From Haematobia irritans (Eukaryota > Arthropoda > Insecta > Diptera > Muscidae): a DNA stretch of 64,000 bases. The notes beneath the pieces are model-generated. The model was not told where the DNA came from. It worked only from the letters and a program-made list of their open reading frames with translations, and did no database searches. Where the stretch lies: positions 63,434,891 to 63,498,890 of the forward strand of contig NC_134398.1 in NCBI RefSeq assembly GCF_050003625.1, written 5' to 3'. Below are positions 1-11,025 of the stretch, piece by piece; positions within the stretch are counted from its first letter, which is position 1, and every line of letters starts with the position of its first letter. Position numbers and translations under genes: made by a program.

Positions 1-224
1 CTTTAATATATCCAGGTTAGTTTAGATTGAAAAGGAGATCCAAGATTCGCTGTCTCATGAGGACCTATGTACGCCCATGTCAATATTTACCTTGATGTGT
101 GCTCTAAGTTCTTAGACGAATTCCCTAGTTTGTTTCCAGTCCCCGGTTTCAAGATGGACCAGGCTAGGTAGTGTTCATAGTAACATCGTCCTAAAACGTC
201 CTACATACATCATTACTTTGTTGC
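1..224. other. Unassigned AT-rich sequence
   Basis: No open frame, splice-bounded exon or known repeat end is recognisable here. It lies left of a short CAC...GTG-type relic. Confidence 0.5.
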
Positions 225-443
225 TCTTGAAAGAAGCAAAAAATAAAATACTTTCCTCCGGAACGAACTTTTAGACAAACGAAATTCTCCTCTCTTGTAA
301 ACTGATTTCTTCTAGAGCAAATAACCCCAATTTAACGATTGTCACTAAACTTTTTAATTTGCTTTTAAGGATTTTTTTTTGTCAAATGAAAACTTCGCTT
401 GTCTAAAATTGCGTTCCTCTCAAAAGAAAACTCTTCTTTGAGT
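225..443. mobile_element. Relic of a short TIR element related to 46999-47200
   Basis: Several blocks match the better preserved element at 46999-47200 (acaaacgaaat, agagcaaataa, gcttgtctaaaatt, gttcctc, and the right end ctttgagtg). The left end is degenerate. Placement is by homology only; no coding capacity is seen. Confidence 0.4.
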
Positions 444-478
444 GTACTCTCAACGCTTCTTTGAGTGTACTCTCAACG
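433..478. repeat. Direct tandem duplication of 23 bp
   Basis: Positions 433-455 and 456-478 are identical 23-mers beginning cttctttgagtg and ending ctcaacg. The duplication lies exactly across the right end of the preceding relic and the start of a SINE relic. Confidence 0.9.
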
Positions 479-640
479 AGCACCAAAAAAGTTTATCAGC
501 GGTAGTTTGTCCCTCTCAGTAATGATGTATTTCATAGTTTCTCTTCAGCTACAAGAAGGAGTTTCCTTGTCATTGAGCTAAATATAGAATCGGGTAGCAC
601 TCATTAATAAGATAAAAATTCACCACCAGTCCAACAGGCG
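478..640 (+). mobile_element. Degenerate SINE body fragment
   Basis: Read on the plus strand it follows the body of the full SINE at 39976-40327 (which is on the minus strand): caccaaaaa-gttt, tcagcggt, ctcagtaatg, ccttgtcattgagct, atcgggtagcactca. The tRNA-like head and the CCTAA tail are missing, and there is much substitution. Confidence 0.65.
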
Positions 641-1540
641 ATAATAAAATTCATGCATTTCTATACTCTCGTGATTTTAAAATCTTATTGGATCTAGACG
701 TTTACCTATAGGTCAACATATTCCAAAAGATTTTCCTTTCTGGTGCAATTGGGCTGCACAAAATAATTCCGGTCCGTAAGGGTTTGTCCCAGACTGGGTC
801 ACGAGGACCTGTCTAGTCCCACTAAGTTCTCCCAGGTCATGTCTTTTGGAATGTGTCTAAGCCGTGTCATGCAGTGTAAATTTACACCGTCAATGACAAA
901 CCCGTGTTAAAGTGACCGGCCCTTGCATACGTTTAGACCAGAACTGGGACTGGTTCATTCACACCAGGGAGTAGTCATGTACCGGTTCTGGGGTTCCATT
1001 TCCCGTAGCGGATCTACCACTCTATCTAACATAACTTTACCCGACCATTAAATATGTTTTTCCAAACATTTGATCGATTTGATGAAATCTAAACATCTTG
1101 GAAATGCCATACTTTGTGGACATTTCCGAAGGAGTTAAGCCATTCTCACAATCGACAAATATTACTGATTTTTTGTTGTTTATTTTGTTAAAATTAAAAG
1201 CGTTTTCGTTAAATCGAATGTAAATTTTGTCCAACCGTTCGTTATTTAGAATACTCAATGTTAAGAATTTAGACGTTCGTTAAATTGGATTTTCGCTAAA
1301 TGGTATATTCGTTAAACCGAGCTTCGACTGTAAAAGGTTTACCACAAATATGTCAGATTTTTCCAAATGAATGAAAAAAAGTTCAATAAAATCATTCCAT
1401 ATATGAATTCAATTCAGTTAATTTTTTTCATTCTGTAGTATAGCGGTACATAAATATAGGAAAATGTTAAATAATATATGGAATGCATTCTACCTAATTT
1501 CTACGAAAATCATATCGTTCAAACAAATAAAAATGTCTTG
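641..1540. other. Unassigned intergenic sequence
   Basis: No gene found. Positions 740-1020 are less AT-rich than the surroundings and contain repeated CTGGG/CCCAG words, which look like an old repeat. A short minus-strand open frame at 1037-1258 has no recognisable motif. Confidence 0.4.
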
Positions 1541-1612
1541 GCGCTATACGAAGTTCAACTTTCTTCACAATGAGTTCATTTTAACTTAAAGAAGTGGTCA
1601 CTTTTTTTCTGG
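1541..1612. mobile_element. Terminal fragment of a CAC...GTG MITE
   Basis: Contains the words tatacgaagttca and agttcatttta and ends in cactttttttctgggtg, as do the ends of the MITEs at 9705-10231 and 21734-22245. It abuts the truncated 5' end of the LINE. The other end is not found. Confidence 0.4.
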
Positions 1613-1620
1613 GTGTTGCG

Positions 1621-1740
1621 AGAGTCACCGAGATCTCTGAGAAAGACATTCTTGATGACTCGATTGAAGCGGCTGATGTGACGGTTGTTGAAAATCTCGA
1701 TGGTCCTACGGATCCTCCAGATAAATCTTCATCATTGTAA
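1621..1740 (+). pseudogene. C-terminal tail of LINE ORF1
   Basis: An open frame of 39 codons runs from the truncated 5' edge to TAA at 1738-1740. It is acidic near its end (SIEAADVTVVENLDGPTD). It overlaps the ORF2 start at 1700 by about 40 nt in another frame, as in two-ORF LINEs of the I and jockey groups. No zinc knuckle remains because the upstream part is missing. Assigned by position; the sequence alone would not identify it. Confidence 0.55.
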
Positions 1741-2032
1741 GGCTGCATATGCTGCCTTAAAAATTCTCTTGATGAAAGGGGACATAGATATAGTTCTTAT
1801 TCAAGAACCATATGTTTATAGAAACAAAATATGTGAATTAAGTACTCCGGGGTTCAAACTATTGCAGTATACTGGTAATGATGTAAATCAAGCCTGCATA
1901 ATTGCTAAAAACGAGCTCAACTTGTTTCTGCTTCCTTCAATGTGCAATACAGACACTGTCGTTGCCATTTTAGAAATAGCCAAATGCAAATATTGGGTAT
2001 CTTCGGTCTACATGGGACATGACAGGGAGATG
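1700..2032 (+). pseudogene. LINE ORF2, N-terminal endonuclease part
   Basis: Encodes the start of an endonuclease/exonuclease/phosphatase-fold domain, which nicks target DNA for target-primed reverse transcription. Visible motifs are LRILQINLHHCKAA (metal-binding N) and DIVLIQEPYV (metal-binding E). I use the ATG at 1700, just inside the end of ORF1. The frame is cut at 2032 by the nested LINE and continues at 4402 with the same reading (DREM then PP). Confidence 0.85.
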
Positions 2033-4390
2033 TTAGGTTAGGTTAGATTAAAGTGGCAGCCCGTTTAAGATTCAGGCTCACTTAGTCTATTCAGTCCATT
2101 GTGATACCACATTAACTAAAAGTACCTATTACATATGGGCACTTCCAGTTTTAACCGCTGAACCTTCTTGATTATTTTTCTTTGTTGAACCAACCAGATT
2201 GTTCCAAAAACATTAGCAGACTGCTTAAGTTAACGTTTTCCAGATCCGCCAGTAATCTGAAGCTATATGCTCTTAAAAGTTGCTTGCGCTTTACACAAAA
2301 TGCAGGTCACTCACACAAGAGGTGTTTAATTGATTCCTTTTCCTCCGCATCATGACAGCTCATACAATAGTCATTATACTTCGCGCCTATAGTTTTTGCA
2401 AAATCGTCTATCAGGCAGCGACCCGTTATAGCAGATATCAGGAGTGATGTCTGACGTCTCGAGAACACTAGCATATCTAGTGTGCGGTTTAAGTTTAAAT
2501 GGGGCCATATTTGCTTGGTGTCGTTACAGCCCTTGCAATTCTCCCATCGAACATTTGCCATCATAACAGCATTCTCACGCAGCATGAGCTTGCATGTAGC
2601 CAGGGGCATACCAACAGATTCTAGTTCCCCTGGAATATGTAAGGTAATTCCTAGCCTTGCCAACTCATCCGCTTCGCAGTTCCCCGGTATGTTCCTATGG
2701 CCAGGTACCCATATTAGGTGAATATTGTACTGCTCAGCCATCTCGTTGAGAGATTTGCGGCAGTCTATGGCCGTTTTCGAGTTAAGGAACACAGAGTCCA
2801 AGGATTTTATTGCAGGTTGACTGTCTGAGTATATATTAATGCCAATATTTGTTGGAACATTACTTCTCAGCCAATTCACCACCTCTCTTATTGCCAATAT
2901 TTCAGCCTGAAAAACACTACAGTGATTAGGTAATCTTTTCGCTATTCGAATTTCCAGATCTTTAGAATATACTCCGAACCCCACTTTCCATTCAATTTGG
3001 AGCCATCAGTATAGAAATCTATACATCTTTTATTCCCCGGGGTCTGTGTACACCACGCCTCACTGTTGGGAATTAGAGTTTCAAACTTTTTGTCGAAAAT
3101 TGGTTTTGCCAGGGTTAATCCACTACGTTAAGCACATCTGGCATTACTTTGAGGACCGAACTATGACCGTACATTTTTTTCCGACCACAGCGATAGCTCG
3201 CGCAACCGCACAGTCGTTGTTGCAGCTGACTGTCTAAAGGCAATAGATGTAGCATGACATTAAGGGAGTCTGTTCTTGTCTTACTAAATGCGCCTGAGAT
3301 ACATAAGCTCGCCATACGCTGAATTTTATCTAAACAAGTCGGTTTCTGAAGTGCTGGCCACCAGACTACAACACCATATAGCATTATAGGTCTAACTACT
3401 GCCGTGTATAGCAAATGCACAATTTTTGGTTTTAGTCCCCACTTTTTCCCTATTGCCTTTTTGCACGAGTACAAAGCTACAGTGGCTTTTCTCGCCCTTT
3501 CTTCAATATTAAGCTTAAAATTCAGCTTCCTGTCCAAAATAACGCCAAGGTATTTTGCACACTCACCAAAGGGAATTTCAATACCCCCTAAGGAAATGGG
3601 CCTAACCGTGGGAGTTTTGCGATCTTTGCAGTACATGACTAGTTCTGTCTTTGCTGGATTTACCCCAAGACCATTATCTTTCGCCCATTTCTCAGTCATC
3701 CGGAGAGCTCTCTGTATAATATCTCTGATTGTGGATGGAAAATTTCCCCTGACTGCTAGCGCCACATCATCTGCGTATGCCACCACTTTTATCCTTTCTT
3801 TTTCTAGGGAAACCAGAAGGTTGTTTATAGCAACATTCCAAAGAAGAGGTGATAGAACTCCTCCTTGGGGAGTGCCTCTGTTCACATACCATTGCATGTT
3901 TGTTTGTCCTAGTGTGGCTGAAATACGTCTCTTTATTAGAAGTTCGTCTAACAGCCTGAGTATACCTGGATCAACATTCAGAGTTGTCACTCTATTTAAT
4001 ATCGAGCTCGGATGGACATTATTGAACGCCCCTTCGATGTCTAGAAACGCCACGATTGTGTATTCTTTGACAGATAGTGAGCTTTCAATAAAGCTGACTA
4101 GTTCATGCAATGCGGTCTCAGTAGACCTGCCCTTCGAGTATGCATGCTGTCGTTTCGAGAGCAAACTTGAATCCACGCTAGTTCTAAGATACATGTCTAT
4201 CATCCTGTCCAGAGTCTTAAGTAGGAATAAGGATAAGCTGATTGGTCGGAAATCCTTCGCACTCGAGCGAGAGGCTTTTTCTACTTTAGATATGAAGACG
4301 ACTTTTGTTTCCCTCCACTTTTCTGGAATATATGCTAAGTTTACACATCGTTTATATATCACCGTCAACCAGGGGATAATTCTTTCAGCC
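2033..4390 (-). mobile_element. 5'-truncated LINE copy A nested in LINE copy B
   Basis: A minus-strand member of the same LINE family. It is flanked by an 11-bp target duplication, acagggagatg at 2022-2032 and 4391-4401. The 3' end at 2033 is TTAGGTTAGG on the plus strand, that is (CCTAA)n on the element strand. The 5' end lies inside the RT domain, so this is a truncated insertion made by target-primed reverse transcription. Confidence 0.92.
2307..4390 (-). pseudogene. LINE ORF2 fragment: reverse transcriptase and RNase H
   Basis: Starts within the RT (ERIIPWLTVIYK). The RT motifs follow in order: the first catalytic aspartate block (FLDIEGAFNNVH), GTPQGGVLSPLLWN, YADDVALAV with the catalytic DD pair, and the thumb region KYLGVILDRKLNF. 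The RNase H part has AEILAIREVVNWL, YSDSQPAIKSL and IWVPGHRNIPGNCEADELA with its conserved acidic residues. A 1-nt loss near 2982 (compare 7015-7030 in copy B), together with a break around 2985-3115, puts RT and RNase H in different frames. The product cannot be made. Confidence 0.88.
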
Positions 4391-4401
4391 ACAGGGAGAT
4401 G

Positions 4402-5532
4402 CCTCCATGTGCCGTTAAGACCTTAGTGGAGGAGTCACTGAAAACAAAGACGAAACTTATTATGGGATGCGATGCGAATGCGCATCATAGTATATGGGGA
4501 AGTTGTGATAAATACTAATGCAAGGGGAGAGTCACTAATAGAGTTTATTTTGCGTACTAACCTGGTAGTTTGCAACAAGGGAGATGCCCCAACCTTTGTC
4601 ACTAAAAACAGGCAAGAGGTCTTGGACATCACCTTGGCCTCGCAAGAACTGAATGAAATGATATCTGAGTGGCAGGTTTTAAGTGAACACAGCTTCCCAG
4701 ATCATCGCTACATCAGTTTCAAATTTGATGTTCATATCACCAAGACCATATTTCCGCCAAATGTTAGGAAAGCTGACTGGAATAGGTATAGGGAATCGTT
4801 CAATATGATAATACCGGAAATAACAGAGACAAATATGAGAAATGTGCAAGATATCAAACACGCAGTGGAGCGGATTACTAAGGCCTTCAACATCTCACTG
4901 AAAGCTGCATACCCTAGAGGGAAGCCAAGGGGGGAAAATCGACCACCATGGTGGTCTACGGAATTAAGTAATATGAGGAAATCCTGCAGGAAGCTCTTTA
5001 ACATGGCAAAGTCCACCAGAGCCCCTGAGGATTGGGACGCTTACAAGAACAATCTGAGGGGATACAAGCGAGAACTGAGAAAGGCTCAGAATAACTCTTG
5101 GAATGATTACTGCAGCATTATTGAGAATACGTCCGAGGCTTCCAGACTACGGAAGGTTCTAGCATCTACCAACTCCGCTCCAGGTTTCATTAAAACATCG
5201 GAGGGCAATTGGACAACGTCCAGTGAGGAGACGTTGGAGGTACTATTGGACACACATTTTCCTGGGAATCAGACGGTTGAACCAGGTTCCGGCGATGCCA
5301 CAGTTGCTCAGCGGTCGTTTCCTGTCGAGGAAATTGTATCGGAATCTAGAATAAGATGGGCGAATAGCTTTGGACCATTCAAATCCCCCGGACCTGATGG
5401 AATTACTCCGGCGGAGTTACAAGCAGTGACTGACAAAATTATCCCCTGGTTGTCGTCGATATATAAAGTATGTATCAATTTATCATATATCCCAGAAGAG
5501 TGGAAGGAAACAAAAGTCGTTTTCATACCTAA
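4402..5532 (+). pseudogene. LINE ORF2 middle part: endonuclease end to RT start
   Basis: Continues the 1700-2032 frame. IMGCDANAHHSIWG carries the catalytic D and N of the endonuclease, and EHSFPDHRYI the SDH-like end motif (here PDH). A linker with PWWSTELSNMRKSCRKLF follows, then the start of the RT (FKSPGPDGITPAEL, WKETKVVFIPK). The frame is interrupted at 5533 by a MITE exactly where copy A reads on into EKAS. Confidence 0.88.
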
Positions 5533-5765
5533 AGGTGAGTACTATGTTCGGTTTTCGAGTTGAGAAACACTTTATTTTCGCGATTACTTTTCCTGAAATA
5601 ATCAAAATTATAAATGAAAACAAACATATTCCCGTAATGTCTGCCGAAATTTAGAGGAACAAGAAAATGTGCATCAATTGAATTAATTTATCTGCTTTAC
5701 ATTGATCTGTTTTAATAAAGTAACCGCGAAAATTTCAACTCGAAAAGCGAACATAGTACTTACCT
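5533..5765. mobile_element. Palindromic MITE with splice-donor-like tips (PIF/Harbinger-like)
   Basis: Terminal inverted repeats begin AGGTGAGTACTATGTTCG (left) and, read inward from the right, AGGTAAGTACTATGTTCG. The flanks are TAA on both sides (3-bp duplication), and copy A shows the uninterrupted site (ctaaagtagaaaaag). A 3-bp TAA duplication fits PIF/Harbinger; the assignment is tentative and there is no transposase. Each tip reads AG|GTRAGT, a strong 5' splice-site consensus. Confidence 0.75.
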
Positions 5766-5767
5766 TA

Positions 5768-7826
5768 AAGCGGAAAAAGCCTCTCAATCTAGGGCGAAGG
5801 ATTTCCGACCAATCAGCTTATCCTCATTCCTACTTAAGACTCTGGACAGGATGATAGATATTTATCTTAGAACTAGCATCGATTCAAGTTTGTTCTCGAA
5901 ACGACAGCATGCATACTCGAAGGGCAGGTATACTGAGACCGCATTACATGAACTAGTCAGCTTTATTGAAAGCTCACTATCTTCAAAGAATACACAATCG
6001 TGGCGTTTCTAGACATCGAAGGGGCGTGCAAAAATGTCCATCAGAGCTCGATATTAAATGGACGGACAATTCTGAATGTTGATCCATGTATACTTAGGCT
6101 GTTAGACGAACTTCTAATGAAGAGACGTATTTCAGCCACACTAGGGCAAGCAAACATACAAAGGTATGTGAACAGAGGCACTCCCCAAGGAGGAGTTCTA
6201 TCACATCTTCTTTGGAATGTTGCTATAAATAACCTTCTGGTTACCCTAGAAAAAGAAAGGATAAAAGTGGTGGCATACGCTGATGATGTGGCTCTAGCAG
6301 TCAGGGGAAAATTATATATATTATTATATATATTATTCAGAGGGCCCTCAGGATGACTGTGAAATGGGCGAAAGACAGAATAAGTCATGTACTGCAAAGA
6401 TCGCAAAACTCCCACGGTTAAGCCCATTTCCTTAGGGGGTATTGAAATTCCCTTTAGTGAGTGTGCAAAATACCTTGGCGTTATTTTGAACAGGAAGCTG
6501 AACTTTAGGCTTAATATTGAAGAAAGGGCGAGAAAAGCAACGGTAGCTTTGTACTCGTGCAAAAAGGAAATAGGAAAAAAGTGGGGACTAAAACCAAAAA
6601 TTGTGCATTGGCTATACACTGCAAGTGGTTAGACCTATAATGCTATATGTATATGTTGTAGTCTGGTGGCCGGCATTTCAGCGGCCAACAAGTTTAGACA
6701 AAGTTCAGCAAGACAGGAACAAATTCCCTTAATGTCATGCTGCATCTATTGCTGTTAGACATTTTGGCCAAACAGTCAGCTGCAACAACGACTGTGCGGT
6801 TGCGCGAGCTATCGCTGTGGTCGGAAAAAATGTACGGTCATAGTTCGGTCCTCAAAGTAATGCCAGATGTGCCTAACGTAGTGGATTACACCCTGGCAAA
6901 ACCACTTTTCGACAAAAAGTTTGAAACTCTAATTCCCAACAGTGAGGCGTGGTGTACACAGACCCCGGGGAATAAAAGATATATAGATTTCTATACTGAT
7001 GGCTCCAAATTGAATGGACAAGTGGGGTTCGGAGTATATTCTAAAGATCTGGAAATTCGAATAGCGAAAAGATTACCTAATCACTGTAGTGTTTTCAGGC
7101 TGAAATATTAGCAATAAGAGAAGTGGTGAATTGGCTGAGAAGTAATGTTTCAAAAAATGTGGGCATTAATATATACTCAGACAGTCAGCCTGCAATAAAG
7201 TCCTTGGACTCTGTGTTCCTCAACTCGAAAGCGGCCATCGCAAATCTCTCAATGAGATGGCTGAGCAGTACAATATTCACCTAATATGGGTGCCTGGCCA
7301 TAGGAACATACCGGGGAACTGCGAAGCGGATGAGTTGGCAAGGCTAGGGACTACCTTACAAATTCCAGGGGAACTAGAATCGGTTGGTATGCCCCTGGCT
7401 ACCTGCAAGCTCATGCTGCGTGAGAAAGCTGTTATGATGGCAAATGTTCGATGGGAGAATTGCAAGGGTTGTAACGACACCAAGCAAATATAGCCCCATT
7501 TAAACTTGAACCGCACACTAGATATGCTAATGTTCTCGAGACGTCAGATATCACTCCTGATATCTACTATAACGGGTCGCTGCCTGATAGGCGGTTTTGC
7601 AAAAACTATTGGCGCGAAGTATAATGACTATTTTATGAGCTGTCATGATGCGGAGGAAAAGGAATCAATTAAACGCCTCTTGTGTGAGTGTCCTGCATTT
7701 TGTGTAAAGCGCATTCAACTTTTAGGATCATATAGCTTCAGAATACTGGCGGATCTGGAAAACGTTAACTTAAGCAGTCTGCTAATGTTTTTGGAACAAT
7801 CTGGTTGGTTCAACGAAGAAAAATAA
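5768..7826 (+). pseudogene. LINE ORF2, RT and RNase H part, broken
   Basis: RT motifs are present (FLDIEGACKNVH, GTPQGGVLSHLLWN, YADDVALAV), followed by RNase H (YTDGSKLNGQVGFGVYS, IWVPGHRNIPGNCEADELA) and a C-terminal tail up to NEEK at 7826. Damage includes frameshifts near 5990, an ATATATTATT-like expansion at 6311-6335, a frameshift near 7100 in RNase H and a deletion near 7240. Closely parallel to copy A, so both come from the same family. Confidence 0.85.
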
Positions 7827-7960
7827 TCAAGAATGTTCAGCGGTTAAAACTAGAAGTGTCCATATGTAATAGGTACTTTTAGTTAATGTGGTATCACAAT
7901 GGACTGAATAGTCTAAGTGAGGCTGAATCTTAATCAAGCTGCCACTTTAACCTAACCTAA

Positions 7961-8440
7961 GCCTGGCACAAATATCAGTTCAATTGATTAGTCCTCGCTC
8001 TTGGCCAAGGTTAGGTTAGGTTAAATTATAAGTTAGGGTTGAAGTTTTGAAGACAGTTCCGTACCAAATTTCACCCAGATTGGCAGAACTTTGTTGATAA
8101 AAAAAGGCTGTAGAAATCAAATATAGGGATCGGATTATATGGGGTCGATACATAATTATGTACTGCTACCAATATTCGCATGGTTGTTAGAAGACATATA
8201 CTGACATCACATATTGAATTTCAATCGAAGCTTATGAAATATGGCCCTCCTGGAGGCTCCAGAAAGGTTCATAACTAAAAGTGGCTCGTTATAGTCCATT
8301 TCTTGCCCCAAGTTTCAAAGTGATAGCTTGTTTCTTTTTATGTTGTACACTTATGTACACTTGATAAAAATCAACTTTTTTATATATTTTGAGCTGCTGA
8401 AATCGAAAAAAGTTAATTTTTTTTTTGTAACAGTTTTTGA
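7961..8440. other. DINE-like degenerate sequence
   Basis: Contains a GGTTAGGTTAGGTTA tract at 8009-8024. Then comes wording typical of the DINE-like repeats further on (accaaatttcacccagattgg, gatcggattatatggggtcgata, attatgtactgctacc). No ends are found and there is no coding sequence. Confidence 0.45.
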
Positions 8441-8449
8441 GATATCCCG

Positions 8450-8957
8450 TTATTTTTAAATTTTCGCTTTTTTTCACCAAACACGATATTTCCGATTATA
8501 ACGTTTTTGGTACTTAAATGAAAGGTAATGAGATGACTAATAATCGTGTGTAATTAAGTGGTTCAAAAAATATCAATGCGAAAATCAAAATTTTCAAAAA
8601 AAAAAAATCGTATTTTACAATGGACCTTTCCGCCAGAAAAGTATTGCTTATAACTTTGCCATTTTGCGGTAGTTTTTCTTCTAGTTGGTCTTATTACTTA
8701 CGTTAGAGTATCGTCTATACGACCGTGAAGAGAAAATTTTTAAATGGCAGAAAAGATCCATTGTAAAATACGATTTTTTGAAAATTTTGATTTTCGCATT
8801 GATAATTTTTGAACTACTTAACTTAGATCCAATTAAACACGATTATTCGTCATCTTATTACCTTTCATTTAAGTACCAACAACGTTATAATCGGACATTT
8901 TTACCTCGAGATATATTGTGTTTAGTGAAAAAAGAGCGAACATTTATAAATTTTAAC
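8450..8957. repeat. Long imperfect inverted repeat (hairpin, arms about 180 bp)
   Basis: The left arm (8450-8632) and right arm (8759-8957) are reverse complements with some mismatch. Matching word pairs include ccattgtaaaatacgatttt, gattttcgcattgata and acctttcatttaagtacc. The loop is about 125 bp. It is probably a foldback element; the boundaries are approximate. Confidence 0.8.
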
Positions 8958-9343
8958 TAAACAGTATTACAAACATTGACATCACCCCGATATCATAAAA
9001 ATAAGTAAATATTTTTTGACAAATTAAAGAAAATCTATTAGATGTAATTAATTTTTTTCACTTGTTAAAGAAAATTTTGTATTTTGAAGGAAAATTGTAA
9101 GAATGTCTTTAGTTTCATACGAAGTTCAAGATTATTGGTAAAAATTACAAATTTTAAATAATTCTGAACTATTTTGTGGGACACACGAATTTAGTTAATC
9201 TTTATGCTTCATTTGTGTATATTTTTTCCTCTGTTTTAGTTAATGTATATGTAAAAAAATATTAAAGTCATGGAAACATTCTTAAAAAGTAATAATTCTT
9301 TGAACTAAAAGAGAGTGAAATATAGGGTTCACTTTTTTGAGTG
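8944..9343 (-). mobile_element. Truncated CAC...GTG MITE, same family as 21734-22245
   Basis: Reverse complement of the 21734-22245 family. The intact outer end is at 9343 (cacttttttgagtg followed by TA); the inner words are gaacttcgtatg-like, taagattaacta-like and the ATCGGGGTGATGTC block. The other end is cut off by the hairpin. It sits inside mariner sequence. Confidence 0.65.
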
Positions 9344-9395
9344 TATGGTGTATGGTTCATCAAATTGATGTTTTGAGATCTCAAAAATGCAGTTG

Positions 9396-10493
9396 CCCAG
9401 CAAAAAAAAGCGTCGCCAAAAAAGTAATGAAAATGTTTTCTTTGGATCCGGAAGTGGTGCAAAATTGACGCAGAAGCGATGAATTTAACATGGGCTTGTC
9501 ATAGGACGGAAGTCCTCCATTTCAAAAGCCGTTGCACTGAATTTGCATCACTTCTTTAGGTGTGATCCGAATTCAACGTTTTGGATGTAAATTAAAAAAT
9601 TCTGTGATATTTTGTCAAATAAATATTTTTTTTTTTTTAATTTTTAATGGATTCTAATGCTTGTCGGAAACGTTTGACCTCAAATATTTTCAAAAATTCA
9701 CACACACCCAGAAAAAAGGGGCTCTAATGCCAACTGAATTTTATTTTAGTTCATGAAGTTTAGTTGATTTTAGTTAAACTTTGCACAATATGAGTAAATG
9801 TTCCTTATTTGAATAATTTTTTGCTAACTTTAATGACGTGAACTAAAAATAAGAAAAAAAGTTTTACACAAATATAGTGCACAATTTTACTAAAAAGTAA
9901 AATAGTTCATATTTTCCTAAAATGACAGAAGTTTGCTTAAATTGAGTTCATAAGTCTCTCAAATGAGTAAATTTTACTAAAATTGTACCTGTCATGAACT
10001 TCGTATAGCGCTAAAGACATTTTAACAATTTTTAAATCCAATTTTTTCTTTCAACATATGAAATTTTCTTAAACAAGAGAAAAAAATTAATTATTTTTAA
10101 TAAATTTTCTTCAATTTGACAAAAAGTATTAACTTATTTGTAACATGTTGCAATTAGAAAACTATTTTAGTTAAAATTTTCTAAAATAAACCTACATTTT
10201 CTTCAACGGTGGGTTCACTTTTTTTTGGGTGCATTTTTCAAATGACATTTAGCATTTTTTCGGCAAAGTTTAAATGATTTGTACCATTTTATGAATTCTT
10301 ACTCTGTTTTTAAACTATTTGAAACAAAAAAGAGTAATAATTACCCATTAAAAGTGTGAAAAAAGAACGTTTTAAAAATTGAATTAAAAGAACTTCCTAT
10401 GTAGTTAAAATAAAGAACATCATTTGGAGTACATCTTCTGGAAGTGCTTTTAAAGTTGTGCCTTTGGAAGAACTTCCAATTTTTTTTGCTGGG
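9396..10493. mobile_element. CCCAGC...GCTGGG MITE inserted in mariner
   Basis: The ends CCCAGCAAAAAAAAGCG and, inward from the right, CCCAGCAAAAAAAATTGGAAG are flanked by TG on both sides. Removing it restores the mariner coding line. It carries an inserted MITE at 9705-10231; native length is about 570 bp. A second copy lies at 11432-11928. Confidence 0.8.
9705..10231. mobile_element. CAC...GTG MITE with CA target duplication
   Basis: Begins CACCCAGAAAAAAGGG and ends TTCACTTTTTTTTGGGTG, flanked by CA (9703-9704, 10232-10233). The sister copy of the host MITE shows the empty site (aaaaatgcacaattttt). Internal words agttcatg and gaacttcgtat are shared with 21734-22245 and 22552-23010. Non-coding. 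Confidence 0.8.
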
Positions 10494-10495
10494 TG

Positions 10496-11025
10496 GTTGA
10501 GCCGATGTGTGGGATCTCGAATTGTCGTGGAAATGAAATATCCGTCTATATCGGTTGGTATTTCTGATTTCTTGAAAGAGTGGTACCACTCAGAATTGAT
10601 TCGGCCTCATAGGTGTAAATCCACAATTCGTCGCCTGTCATAATGTCATAAACTTGTTTCGAAGACCACAATCGTATTTTTGGAGCATTTCATTCGACCA
10701 ATCGATCTTATTTTGAGATTTTGACAAATTGTGCAGGATCAAACGCGGACAAATTTTTTTGACGGTATATTGAATGTATGCTGGTCCCACTAATACCTAA
10801 AATTGTCTCAATCTCGCGATGGTTCACATGACGATCTTGCAACAACAACTGATTTTGGATGACTTTCAAGAAATTTGTATTAGGGTGAACTACGACCTCG
10901 GTTGAATTCACCATACTATCGATAAACACTGTTCTTTGACGCAGCTTCATCGCCAAAAATTGTATTAAGTACTTCGATGAACTCTTGTTGAGTAATCGCA
11001 CGATAAAAGAACGATTTAATTCCAT
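10496..11025 (-). pseudogene. mariner transposase, N-terminal and central fragment
   Basis: From MELNRSFIVRLLNK at 11025 the helix-turn-helix DNA-binding half is readable: LLLQDRHVNHREIETILGIS and GTSIHSI. After a disrupted middle, FQEIRNTNRYRRI and HDNSRSHTSAQ mark the catalytic core around the second aspartate. The line resumes beyond the MITE at 9346-9395 (TAFLRSQNINLMNHTPYT). The third catalytic residue region is missing and frames are shifted, so it is inactive. Family assignment to mariner (DD34D type) is by sequence memory of conserved motifs. Confidence 0.75.

Larger units (their letters stand above)
1613..7960 (+). mobile_element. 5'-truncated RNase H-bearing LINE (plus-strand copy B)
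   Basis: This is a non-LTR retrotransposon in pieces at 1613-2032, 4402-5532 and 5766-7960. In order it holds the end of ORF1, an apurinic-like endonuclease, reverse transcriptase, RNase H and a 3' UTR ending in CCTAACCTAA. An RNase H domain after the RT is typical of the I superfamily (I, LOA and relatives); the clade is my inference. Two insertions split it: a minus-strand copy of the same family (2033-4390) and a palindromic MITE (5533-5765). Frameshifts and a short AT-repeat expansion near 6311-6335, just after the YADD motif, show it is dead. Confidence 0.9.

Noticed and set aside
3404..4426. 340-codon plus-strand open frame
   Set aside because: Antisense shadow of the LINE reverse transcriptase on the minus strand.
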